51,441 nucleotides of DNA, taken from positions 1-51,441 of IMG/VR virus record IMGVR_UViG_3300022074_000068; one strand, written 5' to 3'. The notes beneath the pieces are model-generated. The model did no database searches, was not told the origin of the DNA, and saw nothing but the letters and a program-made list of their open reading frames with translations. The position numbers and the translations under genes were made by a program. How positions within the stretch are numbered: position 1 is the first letter of the stretch; each line of letters starts with the position of its first letter. The stretch comes from a virus. This document shows, piece after piece, positions 6,482 through 16,269 of this stretch.

Positions 6482-7097
6482 TAACTTTAGTTCATCACGT
6501 GGTGTACAAACTGCAGTAAAAGACTACGTTAATCGTGGAATAGATGACATAATAAATGCAGATACCGAATGGCCCTTCACAGTTATTAACAAAAGTTTTA
6601 CGACTACTGCAGGCACACGTCTTTATACTAGATCTGCACTAAGCACAACAAACACAAAAACAGTAGACTTCGACAGTTTTACATTTCTTGAAGCTGCAGA
6701 TAAAAAAGAAATTACACTTGAGTATATAACTTACAGTGAGTATCTCGACAACTATCACGAAAGAGATACAGATCCAACAGGCAACTCACGAGCCATACCT
6801 GTCTATGTTTATGAAGATCCTGAAAACAATATAGGTTTGTCTCCTGTTCCTGACAAAGCAACATATACTGTAAAATACTACTACTATGCTACACACACGG
6901 CACTAAGTGCGTCAACCGATACATCTTCTATACCAACTCGCTTTGAAAACGTAATAATAGAAAGAGCAAAGTATTATGCGTATACTTTGCGTGGTGATGT
7001 ACAAAATGCACAACTTGCACAGATGCAATTTGATAAGTCAATCAAGCGTATGCGTGTCGAGTTAATTAACAAACAATTATACATGAGAGCCGTCTAA
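6411..7097 (+). CDS. Head-to-tail adaptor / tail tubular protein A (T7 gp11-like)
   Basis: A 228-residue protein with the typical plan of podovirus adaptor proteins: an N-terminal helical part (LINNVLRDLNEVEL, then a long helix with VKDYVNRGIDDI-NADTEWPF), a central beta region (ITLEYITYSEYLDNY) and a C-terminal helix bundle (ENVIIERAKYYAYTLRGD-QNAQLAQMQFDKSIKRM). Such proteins form the dodecameric ring that links portal to tail nozzle. It is followed with a 1-bp overlap by the nozzle gene, as in T7 (gp11-gp12). Confidence 0.85.
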   Translation: MASSYLVLINNVLRDLNEVELTSSNFSSSRGVQTAVKDYVNRGIDDIINADTEWPFTVINKSFTTTAGTRLYTRSALSTTNTKTVDFDSFTFLEAADKKEITLEYITYSEYLDNYHERDTDPTGNSRAIPVYVYEDPENNIGLSPVPDKATYTVKYYYYATHTALSASTDTSSIPTRFENVIIERAKYYAYTLRGDVQNAQLAQMQFDKSIKRMRVELINKQLYMRAV

Positions 7098-8623
7098 TGC
7101 CAGAGTTGAGTCAGACAGGTGCGTTTCCATTTGTATGTGAAGGTGGGTTAGTTCTTAACCAATCTACATTTATAATGAAACCCGGTCAAGCTCTTGAACT
7201 TCTTAACTTTGAGCCTGACATCGAAGGTGGCTATCGAAGGATAAATGGTTTTAGCAAATATGTAACTGCCGTTGTACCACAGACAAGTTCAGCAGATGAA
7301 GAAATACTTATGACTGCAACGTTCGGATCAAGTGTTGTTGCTGCACGTGGAGAGAAGATATTTACAGCTACTCCCGGTGGGTCAAGTTGGACAGAACGAG
7401 ATACAGGTCGTACCAATGCAAGTCGATACTCTTTTGAAAGATTTAACTTTGATGGGAACGACAAATTAATAGTTGTCGATCAAACAAACGCACCTACTGT
7501 ATTTAACTCTTCATTTAGTGCAACAGATGTAAGTGAAAGTGCAGTAGCAGGTTCTAAGTTTGTGGTTGCATTTAAGAATCATATGTTCTATGCAGGCAAA
7601 TCTACCACACCTCAAGAAGTTATATTCAGCCAACCGTTTGATGAGGATGCGTTTAGTAGTGGGTCTGGTGCAGGTAGTATAAAAGTTGACGACACTGTGA
7701 CAGGACTTAAAACATTCCGTGACAGTTTGTTTATATTTTGCGAAAACAGAATATTCCAAGTAACAGGTTCATCCCTATCTGATTTTGCAGTAAAACCTGT
7801 AACAAGAAACATAGGGTGCATAAACGGATCAACTATTCAAGAATTTGCAGGTGACCTTATATTCTTAGGTCCTGATGGATTACGTACCATCGCAGGTACT
7901 GCAAGAATTGGTGACGTTGAATTGGGAACAATAAGTTCTAACGTGCAAAGTTTGTTTGATGCAAACTTGTCTGACGCATCTAATTTTACATCTCTTGTTA
8001 TACCTGACAAAACACAGTACAGAATATTCTTTACAAAGAGTGGTTTAGCAGAGTCAAAAACAAAAGGTGTTATTTGTGTTCTTAGAGGTCAGCAGTTTGA
8101 GTTTTCGGAGATGCAAGGTATAAAACCCACTGCCACAGATACATTTGTATCAGCAGGAGATGTTATAGCTATACACGGAGCAGATGACGGATTCATATAC
8201 AGGCAAGAGTCAGGTAATGATTTTGATGGAACTGCCATACTAGGAAGATATCGTAGTCCAGATCTTACAATGAATGACCCCGGAATACGTAAAAATATGC
8301 AACGAGTTATTATTAACTATGCACCTGAATCGTCTATCGATGCAGATTTATTTGTTAGATATGATTATGAAAGTAAAGATGCCGCACGACCTGCAGCTTA
8401 CGCTTTAGATTCAACTGATGTTCAAGCTATATACGGAACATCTACATACGGAGCAACATCATCTGTTCCGGGAACATACGGTGGTCCTTCACAACCATTA
8501 GTTCGACAGCCTGTAGAAGGATCAGGTTTTGCTGTAGCCGTTAGAGTTAACGATGGTGGAACATCAGCACCTTATTCACTAAAAGGATTTCAATTAGAAT
8601 ATCAACTGGGAGCAAGAAGATAA
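7097..8623 (+). CDS. Tail nozzle / tail tubular protein B (T7 gp12-like)
   Basis: A 508-residue, beta-rich protein. Its N-terminus (FPFVCEGGLVLNQSTFIMKPGQALELLNFEPDIEGGYRRINGF) is characteristic of podovirus tail nozzle or stabilisation proteins of marine phages. Repeated beta-propeller-like strands follow (FKNHMFYAGKS, FRDSLFIFCENRIFQVTG, GPDGLRTIAG). It should close the distal end of the short tail after the adaptor ring. The start overlaps the adaptor stop, and the fibre gene begins on the next base after its stop. Confidence 0.85.
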   Translation: MPELSQTGAFPFVCEGGLVLNQSTFIMKPGQALELLNFEPDIEGGYRRINGFSKYVTAVVPQTSSADEEILMTATFGSSVVAARGEKIFTATPGGSSWTERDTGRTNASRYSFERFNFDGNDKLIVVDQTNAPTVFNSSFSATDVSESAVAGSKFVVAFKNHMFYAGKSTTPQEVIFSQPFDEDAFSSGSGAGSIKVDDTVTGLKTFRDSLFIFCENRIFQVTGSSLSDFAVKPVTRNIGCINGSTIQEFAGDLIFLGPDGLRTIAGTARIGDVELGTISSNVQSLFDANLSDASNFTSLVIPDKTQYRIFFTKSGLAESKTKGVICVLRGQQFEFSEMQGIKPTATDTFVSAGDVIAIHGADDGFIYRQESGNDFDGTAILGRYRSPDLTMNDPGIRKNMQRVIINYAPESSIDADLFVRYDYESKDAARPAAYALDSTDVQAIYGTSTYGATSSVPGTYGGPSQPLVRQPVEGSGFAVAVRVNDGGTSAPYSLKGFQLEYQLGARR

Positions 8624-10450
8624 ATGGGAGCAACCTATACAAGACAATCTTCTTACACTGACGGAGATGTAATAACTGCGGCTCAAACCAACAATGAGTT
8701 TGATCAGTTATTAGCAGCCTTTCAAGCATCGACTGGACACACTCACGATGGCACAGCCAACGAGGGTGGACCTATTACAAAGCTATTAGGCAACACGCTT
8801 ACGTTCGGTGCAGGAACTGCAGGCACAGATATAACAATTACATTTGATGGCGAAACATCAGATGGTGTCCTTAAATGGATGGAAGATGAGGATTATTTTG
8901 AGTTTAGTGACGACATACTTATTGCTTCTACAGAGAAGTTGCAATTCAGAGATACAGCAATATACATCAATTCGAGTGCCGATGGACAACTCGACATCAT
9001 CGCAGACACAGAAGTACAAATAGCAGCCACTACCATAGATATAAATGGTAACGTAGATATATCAGGCACACTGACAATAGGTGGTGCAGGCATATCTGAA
9101 GCAGAGCTTGAAATACTTGATGGTGCTACTGTAACAACTACAGAGATAAACATACTTGATGGTGACACAAGTGCATCATCAGTAACGGTAGCAGATGCAG
9201 ATAGAGTTGTACTCAACGATAATGGTACAATGAAACAGGTGGCAGTCACTGATTTATCTGCTTACTTTGACGATGAAATAACTGCAATGCCTAATCTTGT
9301 AACTACTGCGGCCACGACTGTTGGTGCGTTAAACTCTGGTAGCATTACGAGTGGCTTTGGTACGATTGATACAGGCTCATCCACAATCACAACTACAGGT
9401 TTAATTACAGGTGGTTCACTAGATATAGACGATGTTGTTATAAACGGAACAACTATTGGACACACAGATGACACAGATTTACTAACACTCACTAGTGGTG
9501 TGGTTACTGTAGCAGGTGAAGTATCCATGACTACACTTGATATCGGTGGAACGAATGTAACTTCTACTGCTGCAGAACTTAACATACTTGATGGTGTGAC
9601 ATCCACTGCAACAGAATTAAATATCATGGATGGTAATACTTCAGCATCATCAACTACGCTTGCAGATGCAGACAGAGTTGTAGTCAACGATGCAGGCACA
9701 ATGAAGCAAGTTGCCTTAACTGACTTTGAGACTTATTTTGAATCTGCACTAGATACATTATCAAATGTAACAACAGTAGGTGCATTAAACTCTGGTAGCA
9801 TTACGAGTGGTTTTGGTGCTATAGACAACGGCTCATCAGCCATAACAACTACAGGCACAGTCACATATGGTAGTTTATCAGACGGTAGTATAACTATCAC
9901 AGCATTTGTTGACGAAGATAACATGGCATCCAACAGTGCTACTCTTGTACCAACACAACAGTCTGTAAAAGCTTACGTTGATACACAGTTAACTGCAGAA
10001 GATTTAGATTTCCAAGCTGACAGTGGTGGTGCGTTAAGCATTGACTTAGATAGTGAAACCTTAACATTTACAGGTGGCACAGGTATTGATACGAGTGGCA
10101 GTGGTAATGCTGTTACTTTTGCAATAGATTCTACTGTGGCTACGTTAGCAGGTACACAAACATTTACAAATAAAACATTAACATCGCCAAAGATAAATGA
10201 AGATGTAGCAGTTACATCCACTGCAACAGAATTAAATATACTCGATGGAGTAACTTCGACTACAACAGAACTAAACATCATGGATGGTAATACATCTGCT
10301 TCTTCTACCACATTAGTAGATGCAGACAGAGTGGTAACAAACGACAACGGAACAATGAAGCAAGTTGCTTTATCTGATGTTAAAACATATTTAAGTAGTG
10401 CAGGATTTACAACGGATGATCCAACTGCACTTGCAATAGCGTTAGGATAA
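8624..10450 (+). CDS. Tail fibre/trunk protein with repeated modules
   Basis: A 608-residue protein with a conserved tail-attachment-like N-terminus (ATYTRQSSYTDGDVITAAQTNNEFDQLLAAF) and then low-complexity Thr/Asp/Gly/Ser repeats. A module of about 55 residues, E-L-N-I-L-D-G ... DADRVV-ND-GTMKQVA-TD, occurs three times (from about residues 159, 313 and 532). A GALNSGSITSGFG module occurs twice. The pattern fits a trimeric beta-structured fibre shaft. It lacks an S74 domain, unlike the three fibres downstream, and may be the stem or adaptor fibre to which they attach. Confidence 0.75.
   Translation: MGATYTRQSSYTDGDVITAAQTNNEFDQLLAAFQASTGHTHDGTANEGGPITKLLGNTLTFGAGTAGTDITITFDGETSDGVLKWMEDEDYFEFSDDILIASTEKLQFRDTAIYINSSADGQLDIIADTEVQIAATTIDINGNVDISGTLTIGGAGISEAELEILDGATVTTTEINILDGDTSASSVTVADADRVVLNDNGTMKQVAVTDLSAYFDDEITAMPNLVTTAATTVGALNSGSITSGFGTIDTGSSTITTTGLITGGSLDIDDVVINGTTIGHTDDTDLLTLTSGVVTVAGEVSMTTLDIGGTNVTSTAAELNILDGVTSTATELNIMDGNTSASSTTLADADRVVVNDAGTMKQVALTDFETYFESALDTLSNVTTVGALNSGSITSGFGAIDNGSSAITTTGTVTYGSLSDGSITITAFVDEDNMASNSATLVPTQQSVKAYVDTQLTAEDLDFQADSGGALSIDLDSETLTFTGGTGIDTSGSGNAVTFAIDSTVATLAGTQTFTNKTLTSPKINEDVAVTSTATELNILDGVTSTTTELNIMDGNTSASSTTLVDADRVVTNDNGTMKQVALSDVKTYLSSAGFTTDDPTALAIALG
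9331..9810 (+). repeat. 24-bp perfect direct repeat inside fibre gene
   Basis: Bases 9331-9354 and 9787-9810 are identical over 24 bp, and the flanks remain similar. The repeat encodes the NSGSITSG part of the GALNSGSITSGFG module. It is in frame (456 bp apart, 152 codons), so recombination between the copies would delete or duplicate one shaft module without breaking the gene. Confidence 0.9.
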
Positions 10451-10454
10451 TAAC

Positions 10455-10811
10455 ATGGCAAATACATTTAAATTAACAACAAGGGATGTTGCACCTGCAA
10501 GTGCAGGAACTTTTGAAGAGATATATGATTGTCCAGACAACACCACTGCTGTTGTTATAGGACTGACACTCGCAAATGTTCACACAGCACAAGTTACGGC
10601 TTCTGTTAAACTAGTAAGTACAACAAACCAATCAGGCTCAACACAGAATACTACAGCACATCTTATAAAAGACGTACCTATACCTGTAGGTTCATCTGTA
10701 GAGATTATGTCAGGTAACAAGATTGTTTTAAATGCTGATGACAGAGTATCTGTAGACTGTTCTGTAGCAGATAAAGTTTCAGTAGCAATGAGTTATATGG
10801 AGATTACATAA
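10455..10811 (+). CDS. Small beta-sandwich-like virion protein
   Basis: A 118-residue protein with regular beta alternation (TAVVIGLTLANV, QVTASVKLVST, VSVAMSYMEI) and few charged residues. Similar short proteins are common beside tail fibre genes in marine phages; I do not know a demonstrated function. It lies between the repeat fibre and the first S74 fibre with gaps of 4 bp and 1 bp, so it is very likely a tail component. Confidence 0.65.
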   Translation: MANTFKLTTRDVAPASAGTFEEIYDCPDNTTAVVIGLTLANVHTAQVTASVKLVSTTNQSGSTQNTTAHLIKDVPIPVGSSVEIMSGNKIVLNADDRVSVDCSVADKVSVAMSYMEIT

Positions 10812-10812
10812 T

Positions 10813-11970
10813 ATGCCATACATAGGAAAGAAACCTGAAAATATAATTGCAACTGCCATTGATTCAACCACAGGTACGTTTAGTGGTGATGTAACGTCAG
10901 CAGGAACAGTTAATGTTACAGGAGACACTGCAGCAGGTGACGATGCAGCAATAGGATTTACAAGTGCTGAAGGTTTGATACTTACAGGACAAGGGTCTAC
11001 CTCTGATATAACTGTTAAGAACGATGCAGATGCTACTGTGTTTACTGTGCCAACTGGTACGGATGATATACTGTTTCCTGACAATGCAAAGGTAATGTTT
11101 GGTGCAGGTCCTGATTTAAGAATATTTCATGATGGTTCAAATTCCTATATAGAAGAGAATGGAACTGGGGATTTAATTGTACAAACCAATGGTGCTAATT
11201 TCTTAGTAGAGAATACTGATGGTGATGATATGATTAAAGCTATATCTGATGGTGCAGTAGAAATTTCTCACAATAATGTTAAAACGTTTGAAACAACTTC
11301 AACTGGTATAGATATAACTGGAAATCAATCAAATTTTACAGCTAGTTCTGTAAATGCACCATCAGGTGGAAATGGAATTATAGACTTAGTTTGTGCTACT
11401 GCTCGGAGTAGTGGCTTTGGACCTTATATAGGTTTTAGAGTTCCTAATTCTACTGGTAGTACAACTACTGAAGATATGGGAGTAATAGGATTTGTAGCTC
11501 CAGACTCTACTGATGGGTCAAGAAAAGCAGACTTTATTGTAAACACACGAAATACTTCTTTTTCTGAAAAGTTTAGAATTGCAGCTAATGGAGATATAAC
11601 TGCCACAGATACAAGTATTGGCTCAAACTCTGATTCAAGATTAAAAAAAGATATTACTGATTATACATATGATTTAACAAAATTTAAATCTTATGATGTT
11701 AAAAAGTTTAATTGGAAACACCCAGAACTTCATATGGATAAAACAAATCAAATAGGATTTTTAGCTCAAGATTTGCAAAACATAGATACACAATGGGTAT
11801 CTCAAGTTCCTCTTACTCCACTAGACGAAGATGGAAACACACACATAGAAGCACAATATTTAGACGAAGATTTAATGGCATTGACATCTAAACTTGGTGA
11901 AAAAGATGCAATGTATATATCTGTAATACAACAGTTAATAGCACGTATTGAAGCATTGGAGAACGCATAA
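10813..11970 (+). CDS. Tail fibre with S74 intramolecular chaperone (first of three)
   Basis: A 385-residue protein: an N-terminal attachment-like segment (MPYIGKKPENIIATA), beta-rich shaft repeats, and from about residue 272 an S74 chaperone/autoprotease domain starting SDSRLKKDI, followed by FNWKHPE, IGFLAQDLQ and a C-terminal coiled coil (ISVIQQLIARIEALENA). In this family the domain trimerises the fibre and then cuts itself off in front of the Ser of the SD-x-RLK motif. The shaft would contact the host receptor. Its stop overlaps the next start (TAATG). Confidence 0.88.
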   Translation: MPYIGKKPENIIATAIDSTTGTFSGDVTSAGTVNVTGDTAAGDDAAIGFTSAEGLILTGQGSTSDITVKNDADATVFTVPTGTDDILFPDNAKVMFGAGPDLRIFHDGSNSYIEENGTGDLIVQTNGANFLVENTDGDDMIKAISDGAVEISHNNVKTFETTSTGIDITGNQSNFTASSVNAPSGGNGIIDLVCATARSSGFGPYIGFRVPNSTGSTTTEDMGVIGFVAPDSTDGSRKADFIVNTRNTSFSEKFRIAANGDITATDTSIGSNSDSRLKKDITDYTYDLTKFKSYDVKKFNWKHPELHMDKTNQIGFLAQDLQNIDTQWVSQVPLTPLDEDGNTHIEAQYLDEDLMALTSKLGEKDAMYISVIQQLIARIEALENA

Positions 11971-13421
11971 TGGCATACTTAGGAGTATCTCCATCTAACG
12001 GAGTACGACAGAAACATACATACACTGCTACTGCATCCCAAACATCATTCAGTGGTGCAGGTGCAGAGAATATCACGTTAAGCTACAAAGACAGTAACTA
12101 CGTTGATGTGTACCAAAATGGTGTGAAGCTAAGTGAAGCTGACTACACAGCTACTACAGGCACGACTGTTGTACTCGCTACAGGTGCTACTGTAAGTGAC
12201 ATGATTGAAGTTGTAGTCTACGATGTATTCTCGGTAGCAGACACTGTAAGTAAAGCAGATGGTGGTACATTTGATGGCAATGTTACGATGGGTGGTACTC
12301 TTGATGTAACAGGTAATGGCACAGTAGGTGGTACATTAGGTATCACAGGTGCAGTTACAGCCAATGCAGGTGTTAATATAGATAACATAACTATAGATGG
12401 CACAGAGATTGACTTATCAAGTGGTAATTTAACGATAGATGTAGCAGGTCAATTAGTAATAAATTCAGATTCTGGTCAAGTAGTATTACAAGATGACACA
12501 GTTAATTGGGGTAATCTTCAAAACTCATCAGGTGATTTTGTTATTGAATCATTAGGTGCAGACAAGGATATAATATTTAAAGGTCTTGATGGTTCTTCTA
12601 CTATTGAAGCTGCACGATTTGATATGTCTGGTGCAGGTTCTTTATTAGTAGGAAAAGCAAATACAACTGCAGGTGTTACTGGTATAGAGCTAGAAACAAG
12701 TGGAACGATAGTTTCTACAAGAGATGGCAATACTAATATATTTCTTAATAGAACATCAAGTGCTGGAAATCTTATAGAATTTAGAAAAGATAACACTGCT
12801 GTAGGCACTATTTCTACAGACTTTGACACTATAGCAATTACTGGTAATGCAACCACAGCTTCACATACTAGTGGTCTTGCTTTTGTGTCAAGTTCTTCGG
12901 CACAAAGAATTGTCCCTTGTCAACAAGGTACTAGCATTGCTGATGATACTATGAATTTAGGTGGTAGTGGTCAAAGATTTGATGATATTCATGCAAGTAA
13001 TGGAACAATACAAACTTCAGACAGAAATGAAAAACAAGATATAGAAGAACTTAATGATGCAGAAAAACGAGTTGCTGTAGTTGCTAAAGGTCTAATGAGA
13101 AAGTTTAGATGGAAGTCTAAAGTAGAAATTAAAGGTGATAATGCAAGAACTCATTTTGGTATTATAGCACAAGACTTAGAAGATGCTTTTAAAGCAGAGG
13201 GTTTAGATGCAACTAAGTATGCAATGTTTTGTTCTGATACTTGGTGGGAAAAAGAAATAACTGTAGATGCAGTAGAAGCTGATGAAGAAAAAGGTATAGA
13301 AGCAAAAGATGCTTATACACGCAGAGATGTCAGGGAAGAAGCTACTGAAGGCTACACAGAAAAAACAAGATTAGGTGTAAGATATAGTGAATTATTAGCC
13401 TTTATCATATCGGCTATATAG
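11970..13421 (+). CDS. Tail fibre with S74-type chaperone (second of three)
   Basis: A 483-residue protein. The N-terminus (about residues 1-85, SPSNGVRQKHTYTATASQTSFSG..., YVDVYQNGVKLSEADY) is a beta domain often found at the start of phage fibre proteins. Gly/Thr-rich shaft repeats follow (GTLDVTGNGTVGGTLGITG). From about residue 349 there is a variant chaperone domain, TSDRNEKQDI, with MRKFRWKS and HFGIIAQDLEDAF. The motif SDRxEKxDI is the other common S74 form. The 14-nt gap after its stop carries GGGAGC before the next fibre. Confidence 0.85.
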   Translation: MAYLGVSPSNGVRQKHTYTATASQTSFSGAGAENITLSYKDSNYVDVYQNGVKLSEADYTATTGTTVVLATGATVSDMIEVVVYDVFSVADTVSKADGGTFDGNVTMGGTLDVTGNGTVGGTLGITGAVTANAGVNIDNITIDGTEIDLSSGNLTIDVAGQLVINSDSGQVVLQDDTVNWGNLQNSSGDFVIESLGADKDIIFKGLDGSSTIEAARFDMSGAGSLLVGKANTTAGVTGIELETSGTIVSTRDGNTNIFLNRTSSAGNLIEFRKDNTAVGTISTDFDTIAITGNATTASHTSGLAFVSSSSAQRIVPCQQGTSIADDTMNLGGSGQRFDDIHASNGTIQTSDRNEKQDIEELNDAEKRVAVVAKGLMRKFRWKSKVEIKGDNARTHFGIIAQDLEDAFKAEGLDATKYAMFCSDTWWEKEITVDAVEADEEKGIEAKDAYTRRDVREEATEGYTEKTRLGVRYSELLAFIISAI

Positions 13422-13431
13422 GGAGCAAACA

Positions 13432-14685
13432 ATGACAAGAGCAAGTGATACAGCAAAACTGATAGGAGCAGGTGCTACCATATTAGATGGTACAACTATA
13501 AGTACTGCTGATAATACAGACCAACTTACACTTACATCTACTGATGCAGATGCTAGTGAAGGACCAAATCTTGTATTTTATAGAAACTCTAGTTCTCCTG
13601 CAGATGGTGATGATTTATCTACTATAGATTTTATAGGCAGAAATGATAACTCTCAAAATGTAACTTATGGACAAATAAAAACAGTTCTTCTTGATGCTTC
13701 TGACGGAACTGAAGATGCAAGGTTAGAGTTCTATCGTATGATAGGTGGTGTTTCTTCACCAGATTTACAATTAAATTCTGAAGGTGTTGTCATAAATGAA
13801 GGGTCAAACGACATAGACTTTCGTGTTGAATCAAATGGCAATGCTAATATGTTGTTTGTTGATGGTGGTAACAATCAAGTTGGTATAGGCACTAACAGTC
13901 CTACTGGCACACTTACTGTATCTGGTGGCTCAATACATCTTAGCAATAATGGTGAAGCTGTTGTATTTGGCACTGGCACAAACACAAACAATGCAGTTTT
14001 TGGTAATGCTACTTCTAATTTTGTAGCAATAATGACTGCTGGGTCGGAACGTACAAGAGTTAATGCAGATGGTCATTTTTATGTAAATACTAGTGGAGTA
14101 GAACCTAGTGCTTCACAAGTTGGAGTAAGAGTAAGTGGTACTCAAGGTCAAAACTTTTGGAAAAGTGCTAACTCTGGAACTAGTGGTTATGACCATCTTG
14201 TTTTTTTTAATGGCAATGGGTCAGTGGGAAGTATATTTACTAATGGCTCTGCAACAACTTACTCTACAAGTTCTGATTATCGTTTAAAAGAAAATGTAAC
14301 GTATGATTTTGACGCAACAACAAGACTAAAACAACTCAAACCATCTCGTTTTAATTTTAAAGCAGATGCAGATACTACAGTAGATGGTTTTCTTGCACAT
14401 GAGGTTTCAAGCATTGTGCCTGAAGCTATTAGTGGAACTAAAGATGGAACAGAAGATATAACTAATGTTGTTCTTAATGCAGATGGTATAGTCCTTAATA
14501 CAAACGTATCTGAAGAAGATTGGACAATAGGTAAATCTGATGGAACATATGCAAATAATACATCTTGGGTTGCTAGTAAAACTGTACCAAAATATCAAGG
14601 CATAGACCAAAGCAAACTTGTACCTCTACTAGTAAAAACTATACAAGAATTAGAAGCAAGAATAACAGCACTAGAGAACGCATAA
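13432..14685 (+). CDS. Tail fibre with S74 chaperone (third of three)
   Basis: A 417-residue protein with a different N-terminus (MTRASDTAKLIGAGATILDG) and a shaft with SADNTDQLTLTSTDAD, NQVGIGTNSPTGTLTVSGG and similar repeats common in phage fibres. An S74 domain begins about residue 279 (SSDYRLKENV), followed by FNFKADADTTVDGFLAHEV and a C-terminal coiled coil (LVKTIQELEARITALENA). The last seven residues (ALENA with preceding context) resemble the end of the first S74 fibre, so the two chaperone domains may be related. Confidence 0.87.
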   Translation: MTRASDTAKLIGAGATILDGTTISTADNTDQLTLTSTDADASEGPNLVFYRNSSSPADGDDLSTIDFIGRNDNSQNVTYGQIKTVLLDASDGTEDARLEFYRMIGGVSSPDLQLNSEGVVINEGSNDIDFRVESNGNANMLFVDGGNNQVGIGTNSPTGTLTVSGGSIHLSNNGEAVVFGTGTNTNNAVFGNATSNFVAIMTAGSERTRVNADGHFYVNTSGVEPSASQVGVRVSGTQGQNFWKSANSGTSGYDHLVFFNGNGSVGSIFTNGSATTYSTSSDYRLKENVTYDFDATTRLKQLKPSRFNFKADADTTVDGFLAHEVSSIVPEAISGTKDGTEDITNVVLNADGIVLNTNVSEEDWTIGKSDGTYANNTSWVASKTVPKYQGIDQSKLVPLLVKTIQELEARITALENA

Positions 14686-14686
14686 C

Positions 14687-14923
14687 ATGGACAGCATAGA
14701 CCCAATGTTATTTTGGAACATAATCCTGACTATGGTCGTTGTACCATTCGGTTGGGCATTTAACAAGATGTTCCAAGAGGTCAAACGCATACAGATACTC
14801 TTGAACAAGACACGAGAAGATTATGCACGTAAGGATGATGTGAAAGATGATATGCACAATCTTATGGATGCACTCAAAAGATTAGAAGATAAGTTGGATA
14901 AGATACTGATTGGAAATAGATAA
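14687..14923 (+). CDS. Small membrane protein with C-terminal coiled coil
   Basis: A 78-residue protein: an N-terminal transmembrane segment (about residues 8-26, FWNIILTMVVVPFGWAF) followed by a charged heptad-like helix (VKRIQILLNKTREDYARKDDV, then MDALKRLEDKLDKIL). The plan resembles small accessory lysis or injection-associated membrane proteins, but no family is recognised. It sits between fibre and internal virion genes with a 1-nt gap and TAATGG overlap, so it is transcribed late. Confidence 0.65.
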   Translation: MDSIDPMLFWNIILTMVVVPFGWAFNKMFQEVKRIQILLNKTREDYARKDDVKDDMHNLMDALKRLEDKLDKILIGNR

Positions 14924-16257
14924 TGGCAACAATAACTACAGACGATCAACTCAAACAAGAAATAGGTAAGCTTGCTAGTGGACAACAGGGGGTTATGCCT
15001 AAAGTTGAACCTGTACTGCCTACCGTAAAACAAGATGAGTTACAAACAACAACAGGAACAACCGTAACTGGTGATGTAGTTTCACCTGTTGCACCTACAA
15101 TAACTCCCATCACTCCTGCAAAACCTGTTGGTCAAGAAGGTATAGGACAGATAAGTTCCGTTGCAACGAATGTACCACAGATAGGTGAAGCAAAAGTTGC
15201 ACAGATATCAGATCCTAAAGCTGTTATATCTGACATACCACAAGGAACTGTTAGTCAGCAATCTATAGTTGATCCTGCACAAGCCGAACTAGATCAAAGA
15301 GCTACAGTAAAATTTCAACTCGGTAGTCTGTTTGAATCTCTTAAAGAGGGTGAAGATTTACCTGCATGGGCAACGCCTGCCGTTCGTAAAGTATCAGCAG
15401 TTATGCAGGCAAGAGGTCTGGGTGCATCAAGCATGGCTTCTGCGGCCATAACGCAAGCCGTCATGGAATCAGGTATTCCGATTGCAGTCCAAGATGCAAA
15501 CAAGTATGCGACTATACAATTACAAAACCTAAACAACGCACAACAGGGTGCTTTAGCTAATGCGGCCACATTCGCTGCGATGGATAAAGCAAACCTATCT
15601 GCACGATTACAGGGTGCTGTGACGAACGCACAGTCACTATTATCTGTAGATACAGCCAATCTATCTGCACAACAAAAGTCAAACGAACTTAGTTACAGTG
15701 CATTGACACAGGGTTTATTCAAAGACTCTGCAGAAGAAAATGCACGAAGAGAGTTCAATGCAAAGAATGAAACACAAGTACAAGAGTTCTTTGCAGAGCT
15801 TGGATCACAAGTCGAAACAGCCAATGCAAACAGAACTGCTGCAGTAGAACAGTTTAACGCAGGCGAAACAAATGCTATGAATCAATTTAATTCATCTATG
15901 AGAGATGCACGTGATAAGTTCAATGCCAATATGAAGTTTGCAATCGATCAGTCAAACACACAGTGGAGACGACAGATAAATACTGCAGATACAGCATTAC
16001 AAAATGAAACCAACAGAATAAATGTTCAGAATCAATATAATCTTACACAAACTGCATTGTCTCAGTTGTGGCAAAAATACAGAGATAATGCAGCTTGGAA
16101 CTTTCAAAAGTCAGAATCACAATTACAAAGACAACACGAGATAGGTGTTATGGCTATGGAATTTGCAAATACTAAAGAATTGTATGATAAAGAGATGAAA
16201 GACTCAATAGCTACAGGAGTTGGCAATTGGCTTGGAACGTGGATAAGAGAAGGTTAA
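14923..16257 (+). CDS. Putative internal virion protein (Ala/Gln/Asn-rich, helical)
   Basis: A 444-residue protein. Residues 1-110 are Thr/Pro/Val-rich and probably extended. From about 120 it is helical and rich in Ala, Gln and Asn (MQARGLGASSMASAAITQAV, NAATFAAMDKANLSARLQGA, NAMNQFNSSMRDARDKFNANMKFAIDQ), a composition seen in podovirus internal or ejection proteins located after the fibre genes. These proteins leave the head with the DNA and help build the conduit across the envelope. Assignment is by composition and place. Confidence 0.65.
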   Translation: MATITTDDQLKQEIGKLASGQQGVMPKVEPVLPTVKQDELQTTTGTTVTGDVVSPVAPTITPITPAKPVGQEGIGQISSVATNVPQIGEAKVAQISDPKAVISDIPQGTVSQQSIVDPAQAELDQRATVKFQLGSLFESLKEGEDLPAWATPAVRKVSAVMQARGLGASSMASAAITQAVMESGIPIAVQDANKYATIQLQNLNNAQQGALANAATFAAMDKANLSARLQGAVTNAQSLLSVDTANLSAQQKSNELSYSALTQGLFKDSAEENARREFNAKNETQVQEFFAELGSQVETANANRTAAVEQFNAGETNAMNQFNSSMRDARDKFNANMKFAIDQSNTQWRRQINTADTALQNETNRINVQNQYNLTQTALSQLWQKYRDNAAWNFQKSESQLQRQHEIGVMAMEFANTKELYDKEMKDSIATGVGNWLGTWIREG

Positions 16258-16269
16258 AGGAGTTTTAAT

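Noticed and set aside
8893-10467. Long minus-strand ORFs opposite the fibre gene
   Set aside because: They mirror the repetitive Thr/Ser/Asp fibre coding text, giving Val/Ser-rich translations; no ribosome sites and no domain content.
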